Assembly (NCBI GenBank): GCA_902495545.1
Contig: CABUXM010000036.1
Coordinates: forward strand, 1-20,341
DNA length: 20,341 bases
DNA from: an uncultured Collinsella sp.
GTDB lineage: Bacteria > Actinomycetota > Coriobacteriia > Coriobacteriales > Coriobacteriaceae
Direction: 5' to 3'
A program made the position numbers and the translations under genes. This document shows positions 15,180-20,341 of this stretch, in pieces; within the stretch, counting starts at the first letter, position 1, and each line of letters starts with the position of its first letter. Under the pieces are notes generated by a model. That model saw only the letters and a list, made by a program, of their open reading frames with translations, did not search any database and had not been told where the DNA came from.

Positions 15180-15869
15180 ATGTCCCATACCGCCGCTCCC
15201 AAGGTTGCTTTTATTTTCGATTGCGACGGCACACTGGTTAATAGTACCCCCGTTTGGGCCTATGCCCAGCCCGAGTTATTGCACCGCCACGGTGTCGACG
15301 TGACGGTCGATGATTTTGCCCAGTTTGAGCATTTGTCGCTGGAGGATGAGTGCCAGGCCTACCACGACACCTGGGGCATTGGCGCGAATGGCGAGGAGCT
15401 GTATCGCGAGCTGGGTGATATTTTGATTGATGGGTACTCCAAGGTGCCGCCGCGCGAGGGTCTCCTGGCATTTTTGGAACAGGCGAAGGCGGCGGGTATA
15501 GCCATGTGCGTGGCTACGTCCACGCCAGCCGAGCTGGTTAAGTCTGCGCTTGCGGGTGCCGGGATCGATGCCTACATGGAGTTTGTGACCACGACGGGCG
15601 AGGCGGGGCGCTCCAAGCAGTTCCCCGATGTGTACGAGCTGGCGCTGCGTCGCCTGGAAGAGCGCCACGAGTGCAAGTTTGAGCGCGCATGGGTGTTTGA
15701 AGACGCGGTCTTTGGTCTAAAGAGCTCTGGCACCGCAGGCTTTAAGCGCGTGGGAATCTATGACCCGCACGGCCGCATGAAGCGCGACGGCGTGCGCGCC
15801 AACTGCGATATCTTTATCGACAGCTATGAGGACCTGGATCTGGCCCGCGTGCTTTCGTTTGAGGGATAG
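15180..15869 (+). CDS. HAD-superfamily hydrolase, subfamily IA (phosphatase/phosphoglucomutase-like)
   Basis: A 229-residue phosphohydrolase of the family that includes beta-phosphoglucomutase and phosphoglycolate phosphatase. Motif I is FDCDGT with nucleophile D14 and acid D16. Motif II is ATSTPAE (T113/S114), motif III is K146 in GRSKQFPD, and motif IV is FEDAVFG with E174/D175. A helical cap is inserted after motif I (about 20-90). The substrate cannot be read from sequence: a sugar phosphate would suit the divergent glg operon, and a thiamine- or nucleotide-linked phosphate would suit thiN downstream. I chose ATG at 15180, with AAAGG seven bases upstream, over an in-frame TTG at 15159. 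It is nine bases before thiN, so the two are probably co-transcribed. Confidence 0.9.
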   Translation: MSHTAAPKVAFIFDCDGTLVNSTPVWAYAQPELLHRHGVDVTVDDFAQFEHLSLEDECQAYHDTWGIGANGEELYRELGDILIDGYSKVPPREGLLAFLEQAKAAGIAMCVATSTPAELVKSALAGAGIDAYMEFVTTTGEAGRSKQFPDVYELALRRLEERHECKFERAWVFEDAVFGLKSSGTAGFKRVGIYDPHGRMKRDGVRANCDIFIDSYEDLDLARVLSFEG

Positions 15870-15878
15870 GCGAGGGCT

Positions 15879-16559
15879 GTGGATTGCAAGGTATTAGTGG
15901 TCTGCGGCTCGCCCGTGGTGGCCAGCGCGGATCTGCTTCGCCAACTGGCGGGGGAGTGCGACCACGTTGTCGCTGTGGATCGTGGACTCGATGCGTTGCT
16001 GGGCGCCGGCCTGGGCTGCGACGTATATGTAGGGGATGCCGACACGGTGAGTGATGCGGGTCGTGCGTTGGTCGATGCCGCCACCGACTTTGAAGTTGAG
16101 TGCCATGACCCGTACAAGGACTATACCGATCTTGCGTTGGCGCTCGATTCCGTCCGCCGTTGCTGGCCGGGTGCCGAAGTGGTTGCGACCTGCGCCACTG
16201 GCGGCCGTCCTGATATGGCGCTTTCCGTACTGGGCTTGCTCGCGGGCTACGATGACGCCCCAGTCTGGATTGCCGAAGACGAGATCACGGCCCGTATCCT
16301 GCACGGAGGCGAATCCTGGGCCATCGAAGGTGCCGAAGGCAAGACGTTTTCTATCATCGCCATAGCCCCCAATACCGAGGTTAGCGAGCACGGCCTAGAG
16401 TGGGAACTAGATCACAGACCCCTGGGTTTGTTGGCCGACACAGGCATTAGCAACATAGTAAGATCTACCGCAAAGATCGAAGTCCACACCGGTACTGCAA
16501 TAGCGTATTTGCTGCATCAGGGTTTTATCGGGACGGCGGATAAAAATAATCGCTCGTAG
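15879..16559 (+). CDS. thiN: Thiamine pyrophosphokinase
   Basis: A 226-residue enzyme that converts thiamine and ATP to thiamine pyrophosphate and AMP in the cytoplasm. Recognisable blocks are AVDRGLDALLGAG (32-44), VGDADTVSD (51-59, the GDxDS-type metal/ATP site, here GDADT), KDYTDLALAL (80-89) and TGGRPDMALSVLGLL (107-121, usually GGRxDH). The C-terminal part is a beta-rich thiamine-binding domain ending with a conserved-looking THTGTA-type segment (EVHTGTAIAYL). Two usual residues differ (F to A in the GDFDS motif, H to M in GGRxDH), so activity is likely but not certain. The start is GTG at 15879 with a short GAGGG spacing. Its stop codon lies inside the following terminator hairpin. Confidence 0.85.
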   Translation: MDCKVLVVCGSPVVASADLLRQLAGECDHVVAVDRGLDALLGAGLGCDVYVGDADTVSDAGRALVDAATDFEVECHDPYKDYTDLALALDSVRRCWPGAEVVATCATGGRPDMALSVLGLLAGYDDAPVWIAEDEITARILHGGESWAIEGAEGKTFSIIAIAPNTEVSEHGLEWELDHRPLGLLADTGISNIVRSTAKIEVHTGTAIAYLLHQGFIGTADKNNRS

Positions 16560-16582
16560 AGTGATTATTTTTGCCCCGTCCC
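16530..16582 (+). terminator. Long terminator hairpin after thiN
   Basis: AAAAATAATCGCTC (16542-16555) pairs with GAGTGATTATTTTT (16559-16572) with one G-U and a 3-base loop that holds most of the thiN stop. A further 7-bp outer stem, GGGACGG (16530-16536) with CCGTCCC (16576-16582), lies outside small bulges. The A/T arms give a U-run in either direction. The last codons of thiN are part of the structure. Confidence 0.8.
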
Positions 16583-16622
16583 AGGAAAACCCGTAAGTAA
16601 GAGATTCAACCCAAAAAAGTCC

Positions 16623-16651
16623 TTGCATCAAAGAAAGTCTTCCCCTATAGT
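16623..16651 (+). promoter_or_regulatory. Promoter of tRNA-Ala
   Basis: -35 TTGCAT (16623-16628) and -10 TATAGT (16646-16651) are 17 bp apart, and the start is predicted about seven bases before the mature tRNA 5' end. This is a strong and well-placed match. Confidence 0.75.
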
Positions 16652-16664
16652 ATCTCCTCGTCAC

Positions 16665-16740
16665 GGGGGCGTAGCTCAGCTGGGAGAGCGCTTGACTGGC
16701 AGTCAAGAGGTCAGGGGTTCGATTCCCCTCGTCTCCACCA
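16665..16740 (+). tRNA. tRNA-Ala(GGC)
   Basis: A 76-nt cloverleaf with encoded CCA (16738-16740). The acceptor stem is GGGGGCG with CGTCTCC, including the G3-U70 wobble that marks alanine tRNAs. The D arm starts GCTC. The anticodon stem CTTGA/TCAAG encloses loop CTGGCAG, giving anticodon GGC (reads GCC and GCU). The T arm is AGGGG-TTCGATT-CCCCT. It has its own promoter upstream and a terminator downstream, so it is a single-gene unit. The 3' end is not repeated elsewhere in the window, so I see no integrated element using it. Confidence 0.97.
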
Positions 16741-16752
16741 TCGTGAATGCAG

Positions 16753-16778
16753 GGCCACTCAATCGAGTGGCCTTTTTT
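16753..16778 (+). terminator. Intrinsic terminator of tRNA-Ala
   Basis: GGCCACTC (16753-16760) pairs perfectly with GAGTGGCC (16765-16772) around a 4-base loop, followed at once by TTTTTT (16773-16778). Confidence 0.92.
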
Positions 16779-16811
16779 ATTTGCATGCGATATTAAGTGG
16801 CTGAACTGCAT

Positions 16812-16831
16812 TTTTGCAAAATATGCAAAAT
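16812..16831. promoter_or_regulatory. Dyad with direct repeats of TGCAAAAT
   Basis: TTTTGCAAAATATGCAAAA (16812-16830) has arms TTTTGCA and TGCAAAA. TGCAAAAT also occurs as a direct repeat at 16815 and 16824, nine bases apart. It resembles the TTTTGCG half-site of the palindrome 50 bp downstream. Confidence 0.45.
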
Positions 16832-16861
16832 GCTTTCCTGTTCAAGTTCGCCGTCAGCAGC

Positions 16862-16886
16862 AGTTGTCGCAAATTTTGCGACAACT
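16862..16886. promoter_or_regulatory. 25-bp perfect palindrome around one central base
   Basis: AGTTGTCGCAAA, a central T, then TTTGCGACAACT. It is too tight for an RNA loop at full length, so it is more likely a DNA-binding site. It lies 40 bp upstream of the candidate promoter at 16926, consistent with an operator. Confidence 0.6.
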
Positions 16887-16925
16887 ACACCTAAAAAGTC
16901 GTCCAACAATCTGCCTCAAAATGTG

Positions 16926-16954
16926 TTGACTCTGTAGCCAGGCGTGTCTATTGT
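16926..16954 (+). promoter_or_regulatory. Candidate promoter of the surface-glycan operon
   Basis: -35 TTGACT (16926-16931) and -10 TATTGT (16949-16954) are 17 bp apart. It would give a leader of about 730 nt before the NusG-like gene. Confidence 0.5.
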
Positions 16955-17222
16955 GCGATGAGTATCTTCGCAGTGCGACGCCCGCGCCCGCCCCATAAAA
17001 AGTTGCACAATTTATTTCTCATGTCTGTACGTAGTTTGTTAGACAAACGCGATTATCGGCGCTGCTCGCTGCTTCATTTGGGCTTCAGGAACGCTCCCAA
17101 TTATTGCCAGCACCCCAATAACCTGCGTCAATGTGAACAACATCCCAAAATAACCCCCTTAAGCACGTCAAATGAACGATATGTTGTCCAACGCAGCCCA
17201 AATCAATTTCACTAACAGCTTG

Positions 17223-17231
17223 TGCTAGGAT
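17223..17231 (+). promoter_or_regulatory. Candidate extended -10 promoter
   Basis: TGCTAGGAT fits the TGnTAnnAT extended -10 pattern, without a good -35. If used, the leader would be about 450 nt. Confidence 0.3.
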
Positions 17232-17488
17232 ACCTAACGTTACATGAGTTCAACTGTGCTCACGGCTCCAGCAAGCCACAAAGCGTAGGGTCGATCAGCA
17301 TCCGGCCGTAACGGCGGTGCCAGAAACACCACGAGCTCCAATAAAGAAGTCATGCGACGTTACTTATTTGTATTGAGTTAATTCACAGGTGCAAATAGTG
17401 ATAAGCTTGCATGTCAAAGCGTAGCAGTCCTACAGCTGTTTGCGTGTGGTCCAGTTTTCTACCCGCTTGACTGGTTCGCACGCAGCCA

Positions 17489-17532
17489 GCTGGAGACGCG
17501 GTTATTTTGCGATACACGTCCGCGTCTCTAGC
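17489..17532 (+). ncRNA. Stable leader hairpin upstream of the NusG-like gene
   Basis: GCTGGAGACGCGG (17489-17501) pairs with CCGCGTCTCTAGC (17520-17532), 13 bp with one G-U, around an 18-base loop. No U-tract follows. LoaP-type NusG paralogues are known to act with an RNA hairpin in the leader of their target operon. This is the best candidate here, but that function is inferred from position only. Confidence 0.5.
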
Positions 17533-17690
17533 CACTGCACTTATACATACCGTTCACGGTGGGGCAGAGCCACGTGCTTGTCTAACTGGGCTCAGGGTTT
17601 GAATATGGAGCGCCTTCGTGCACAAGCGCCCTGGCGAAGACATACCCAAACCCCGTGAGCCACACGTAAGACAACAAGGGGGTGATGCTC

Positions 17691-18236
17691 GTGTGGTATG
17701 TGATTCAGGTCATAAACGGTCGCGAAGATGTAATGCGCGAGCGCATCGAGCACGTGGTGCCAGTGGGTGCCACGCAAGAGCTCTTTTATCCCCAATTTCA
17801 AACCGAGATCAAAGTACACGGCGAATGGGTCAAGACGACCAAGCCGCTGTTCCCTGGTTATCTCATCTGCGATACGGCAGACCCCCGCACCGTGCAACAG
17901 TGTTTGCTGCGTATGGACGACTTTGCCCGGGTGCTTACCCAGGACGGTCAGTTTGTGCCGCTGGCAAAAGAAGAGGTCCAGCTTATTGGCGGCTTTACGC
18001 ATAGGGGAGACCGCGTAGTGCCCATGAGCGAGGCCCTTAAAGACGGCGACCAGGTCGTAGTGACGGCAGGCCCGCTGTTGGGTCACGAGGGCCTCATAAA
18101 AACCATTAATAGACGCAAGAGCACTGCTTATCTGGAGCTCGATCTGTGCGGCCGACGCGTAACCACCCGCGTTGGCCTTGCCGTGCTTTCAAGCGAGCAG
18201 CGCGTCATGCGCAACCTTAAAAAGGCAATCTCCTAG
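17691..18236 (+). CDS. NusG-family specialised antiterminator (LoaP/RfaH/UpxY-like)
   Basis: A 181-residue NusG paralogue. Residues 1-100 form the NGN domain that binds RNA polymerase (MWYVIQVINGRED at the start, FPGYLICD at 54-61). Residues 117-150 form a KOW domain (KDGDQVVVTAGPLLGHEGLIKTINRRKS). The protein stands alone at the head of a polysaccharide operon, not beside secE and rplK as housekeeping NusG does, so it most likely lets RNA polymerase read through terminators in this operon. I chose GTG at 17691: AAGGGGGTGAT (17676-17686) is one mismatch from a full Shine-Dalgarno and sits at ideal spacing for it, and MWYVIQV is a natural NusG start. ATG at 17685 lies inside that sequence. LoaP-type is my best subfamily guess; the subfamily is not proven. 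Confidence 0.9.
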   Translation: MWYVIQVINGREDVMRERIEHVVPVGATQELFYPQFQTEIKVHGEWVKTTKPLFPGYLICDTADPRTVQQCLLRMDDFARVLTQDGQFVPLAKEEVQLIGGFTHRGDRVVPMSEALKDGDQVVVTAGPLLGHEGLIKTINRRKSTAYLELDLCGRRVTTRVGLAVLSSEQRVMRNLKKAIS

Positions 18237-18302
18237 TTGCAGGCGATCGCTACACAGAACAGGGAGGATCCCCGACCCGGGGACGAGGTCTTGGAAGAAA
18301 AC

Positions 18303-19052
18303 GTGTCGGATAAAACTCAATTTGCAACGGATGCGCCTGCGGGGGCAGCGCTCATTGCTCAGGCCATGGACCGACGCGAGGGCGCCGGCCGCTACAAGGC
18401 TATGCAGTCCATCATGGACTGGGATCGTTCGCGCTTGGTCTACCGCGCCGTTAAGCGCGCCTTTGACGTCGTGTTCAGCGGCTGCGTGCTGGCCGTCATC
18501 GCCGTTCCCAGCCTTGTGCTTGCCGCGGCCATCCGCCTTGAGAGCGAGGGCAACCCCTTCTACAGCCAGATCCGCGTGGGCCAGACCCACCGTGATGGCA
18601 GCCTGTCCACCTTCCGCATGTGGAAGTTCCGCTCCATGTACAAGGACGCCGACGAGCGCCTGGCAGATCTCAAGGAGCAGAACGAGATCGCCGGTGCCAT
18701 GTTCAAGATGAAGGAGGACCCGCGCGTTACCAGGATCGGCAAGTTCATCCGCAAGCACTCCATTGACGAGTTCCCACAGTTCCTGAACGTGTTTCTGGGC
18801 CAGATGTCCGTCGTCGGCCCGCGGCCGCCACTTCCGAATGAGGTGGCCGAGTACACCGAGTACGACCTGCAGAGGCTAGCAGTGAAACCAGGTATTACGG
18901 GGCTCTGGCAGGTTACGGAGCGCAACTCCACCGGTTTCGACGGCATGGTCCGCCGGGACCTCGAATACATAGCCAAGCGCGGAGTCATCACGGACTTCAA
19001 GATCATCCTCCTAACGGTTCTGGAGGTCTTTAACGGGAGCGATGCGTACTAA
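18303..19052 (+). CDS. Undecaprenyl-phosphate sugar-1-phosphate transferase (bacterial sugar transferase)
   Basis: A 249-residue membrane enzyme of the WcaJ/WbaP/EpsL family (PF02397). It starts repeat-unit assembly by moving a sugar-1-phosphate from a nucleotide sugar onto undecaprenyl phosphate at the inner face of the membrane. One hydrophobic helix (about 53-78) is followed by the catalytic domain, with MWKFRSMYKDADE (106-118), SVVGPRPPLP (169-178), KPGITGLWQV (195-204) and RRDLEYI (217-223). It is the short form without the N-terminal multi-helix region. GTG at 18303 has GGAAG five bases upstream. An in-frame TTG directly after the previous stop (18237) would add 22 residues, but no ribosome site suits it. 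The sugar (galactose or glucose) cannot be told from sequence. The stop overlaps the next start (TAATG). Confidence 0.92.
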   Translation: MSDKTQFATDAPAGAALIAQAMDRREGAGRYKAMQSIMDWDRSRLVYRAVKRAFDVVFSGCVLAVIAVPSLVLAAAIRLESEGNPFYSQIRVGQTHRDGSLSTFRMWKFRSMYKDADERLADLKEQNEIAGAMFKMKEDPRVTRIGKFIRKHSIDEFPQFLNVFLGQMSVVGPRPPLPNEVAEYTEYDLQRLAVKPGITGLWQVTERNSTGFDGMVRRDLEYIAKRGVITDFKIILLTVLEVFNGSDAY

Positions 19053-20218
19053 TGCAGCATGTTTTCATCATCGGATCCAAGGGAATTCCGGCAAACTACG
19101 GCGGCTACGAGACGTTCGTGGAGAAACTGACCGAGAATCAGGTATTGCCCGACATCAAGTACCACGTGGCGTGCGCTGTGGACTCCGCCGAGGAGGTCGG
19201 CGAGTTCAAGCACAACGGAGCGCATTGCTTCAAGGTACTACGCAGGCCCGTCGGAGCCGCTAGGGCGATCTTCTACGACATAGACGCCCTCAAGTGGTGC
19301 ACCGCCTATATCGAGAATAACCGTGTCGAGCACCCCATCGTCTACGTGCTGGCTTGTCGCATCGGACCGTTTTTCGGAAAGTACGTAAAGAGGATCCACG
19401 CCCTTGGTGGCAAGGTCTTCGTGAACCCCGACGGCCACGAGTGGAAGCGCGCCAAGTGGAGCGCGCCCGTCCGCAGGTACTGGAAAGTCTCGGAGCGCGG
19501 GATGGTCAAGCATGCCGACCTGATGGTGTGCGACTCCAAGAACATCGAGAAGTACATCCGAGGGGAGTATGCCGACCTGCACCCCGAGACGACCTTCATC
19601 GCCTACGGGGCCGACATCAGGCACTCAGCGCTCGCGGACGACGACCCCAAGTTCACTGGATGGCTCTCCGAGAAGGGCCTCGAGCCCTTCGGCTACTACC
19701 TGGTCGTGGGACGCTTCGTGCCCGAGAACAACTACGAGACCATGATCCGGGAGTTCATGGCTTCCGACTCCAAGCGGGATTTCGCGCTCGTGACGGGAGT
19801 GGACGACTCCTTCCTCGCGGAGCTCGAGCGGAAGACGCACTTCAAGTCCGACCCACGCATCAAGTTCGTCGGGACCGTCTACGACCAGGAGCTCCTGAAG
19901 AAGATCCGTGAGCAGGCTTACGGCTACTTCCACGGCCATGAGGTCGGGGGTACCAATCCGAGCCTCCTGGAGGCGCTGGCGTCCACGCGCCTCAACCTCC
20001 TTCTCGACGTCGGTTTCAACCGCGAGGTCGCTGAGGACTCGGCCCTGTATTGGAGCAAGGAATCCGGAGACTTGGCTGAACTTATCAATAGCGCCGACGT
20101 GATGGATTGGAAGTCGATCGAGGAGCTCGATACGGCATCGACCTCCGTTATCCGCGACCGGTATTCGTGGCGGTCCATCACTGACAGCTACGAAGACCTT
20201 TTCCTCGGAAGGAGATAA
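19052..20218 (+). CDS. DUF1972-type glycosyltransferase, probably rhamnosyltransferase
   Basis: A 388-residue cytoplasmic GT-B fold enzyme. The N-terminal domain (about 1-185) matches the DUF1972 pattern (MQHVFIIGSKGIPANYGGYETFVEKL). The C-terminal glycosyltransferase-group-1 domain includes YYLVVGRFVPENNYE (about 219-233) and the donor-site segment GGTNPSLLEAL. Known relatives such as Streptococcus Cps2T/WchF add rhamnose as the second sugar to the lipid-linked primer. The following rfbA gene, which opens the dTDP-rhamnose pathway, agrees with that. It overlaps the sugar transferase by one base, so the two are translationally coupled. There is no signal or membrane segment. The donor and acceptor are inferred, not read from the sequence. 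Confidence 0.88.
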   Translation: MQHVFIIGSKGIPANYGGYETFVEKLTENQVLPDIKYHVACAVDSAEEVGEFKHNGAHCFKVLRRPVGAARAIFYDIDALKWCTAYIENNRVEHPIVYVLACRIGPFFGKYVKRIHALGGKVFVNPDGHEWKRAKWSAPVRRYWKVSERGMVKHADLMVCDSKNIEKYIRGEYADLHPETTFIAYGADIRHSALADDDPKFTGWLSEKGLEPFGYYLVVGRFVPENNYETMIREFMASDSKRDFALVTGVDDSFLAELERKTHFKSDPRIKFVGTVYDQELLKKIREQAYGYFHGHEVGGTNPSLLEALASTRLNLLLDVGFNREVAEDSALYWSKESGDLAELINSADVMDWKSIEELDTASTSVIRDRYSWRSITDSYEDLFLGRR

Positions 20219-20221
20219 CCA

Positions 20222-20341
20222 GTGAAAGGCATCATCCTCGCCGGCGGGTCCGGCACGCGCCTGTACCCGCTCACGCTCGTGACCTCCAAGCAGCTGCTGC
20301 CGGTCTACGACAAGCCCATGATCTACTACCCGCTGTCCACC
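20222..20341 (+). CDS. rfbA: Glucose-1-phosphate thymidylyltransferase, partial (right edge)
   Basis: The first 40 codons of RfbA/RmlA, which makes dTDP-glucose from dTTP and glucose-1-phosphate, the first step to dTDP-L-rhamnose. Visible are the nucleotide-binding loop ILAGGSGTRLYPLT (5-18) and SKQLLPVYDKPMIYYPLS (22-39), both characteristic of RmlA. The GTG start has GGAAGGAG seven bases upstream. It starts three bases after the previous stop. The gene continues past the window end. It draws on glucose-1-phosphate, the same metabolite GlgC and GlgP handle. Confidence 0.93.
   Translation, partial: MKGIILAGGSGTRLYPLTLVTSKQLLPVYDKPMIYYPLST

Larger units (their letters stand above)
16779..17690 (+). 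other. Long non-coding leader region of the surface-glycan operon
   Basis: About 900 bp without a gene I can support. Frames at 16958-17215 and 17440-17658 have no ribosome site and an implausible composition. The stretch is less GC-rich than its neighbours. It contains two operator-like palindromes, two candidate promoters and a stable hairpin, and ends at the strong ribosome site of the NusG-like gene. A long leader is expected for NusG-paralogue antiterminators that act on their own operon. Confidence 0.65.

Noticed and set aside
16407..16811. Minus-strand 134-codon frame across the tRNA gene
   Set aside because: It contains NRTPDLLTASQALSQLSY, the well-known false peptide from translating the antisense strand of a tRNA.
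16958..17215. 85-codon plus-strand frame in the long leader
   Set aside because: No Shine-Dalgarno, Arg/His/Pro/Cys-rich composition without fold-like pattern, and it overlaps the expected transcription start.
17440..17658. 72-codon plus-strand frame before the NusG-like gene
   Set aside because: No ribosome site, and it runs through the strong hairpin at 17489-17532; the composition looks random.
16665..17690. Integrated element using tRNA-Ala as attachment site
   Set aside because: No direct repeat of the tRNA 3' end and no integrase gene occur in the window.
1..20341. CRISPR array, rRNA or insertion-sequence transposase
   Set aside because: No regularly spaced repeats, rRNA sequence or transposase-like protein was seen on either strand.

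Overview
The window looks like a chromosomal segment of a gut actinobacterium of the class Coriobacteriia, most probably Collinsella. This is inferred from the GC-rich, alanine-rich coding style, a GlgC/GlgD glycogen operon next to a GH13-GH77 fusion, and a NusG-like antiterminator heading a cell-surface glycan locus. No rRNA or other taxonomic marker is present, so the genus is a judgement.

Left edge (1-1500): a 38-bp perfect palindrome, then one AT-rich plus-strand gene for a membrane-anchored coiled-coil protein of unknown function (189-1130). Its base composition is unlike everything around it. A small FmdB-type zinc-ribbon gene follows on the minus strand.

Glycogen/maltodextrin block (1545-15869), mostly minus strand. 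The transcription order is glgB, glgP, glgC, glgD, glgA, then a terminator, a 430-bp spacer with a palindromic element, and a fused alpha-amylase/4-alpha-glucanotransferase. GlgC (catalytic) and GlgD (non-catalytic partner) make ADP-glucose, GlgA elongates, GlgB branches, GlgP degrades, and the GH13-GH77 fusion reprocesses maltodextrins. GlgA has a C-terminal extension of about 280 residues and GlgB one of about 67 residues. Both extensions are Lys/Ala/Thr/Pro-rich and resemble histone H1 or the HupB tail. This is the most unusual thing in the window. Copies of a TGGTAAAAC / GTTTTACCA element lie upstream of both glgB and the amylase fusion and suggest one shared regulator. A HAD phosphatase and a thiamine pyrophosphokinase are divergently transcribed from glgB.

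Centre right (16560-17690): a strong terminator, tRNA-Ala(GGC) with its own promoter and terminator, then about 900 bp with no convincing gene. That stretch holds two palindromic operator-like sites, candidate promoters and a 13-bp-stem RNA hairpin, and it looks like the long leader of the next operon.

Right edge (17691-20341): a specialised NusG paralogue (LoaP/RfaH/UpxY-like), an undecaprenyl-phosphate sugar transferase that would start the repeat unit, a DUF1972-type glycosyltransferase (rhamnosyltransferase-like), and the first 40 codons of rfbA/rmlA. Tight spacing and a 1-base stop/start overlap indicate one operon for an extracellular polysaccharide, running off the window.
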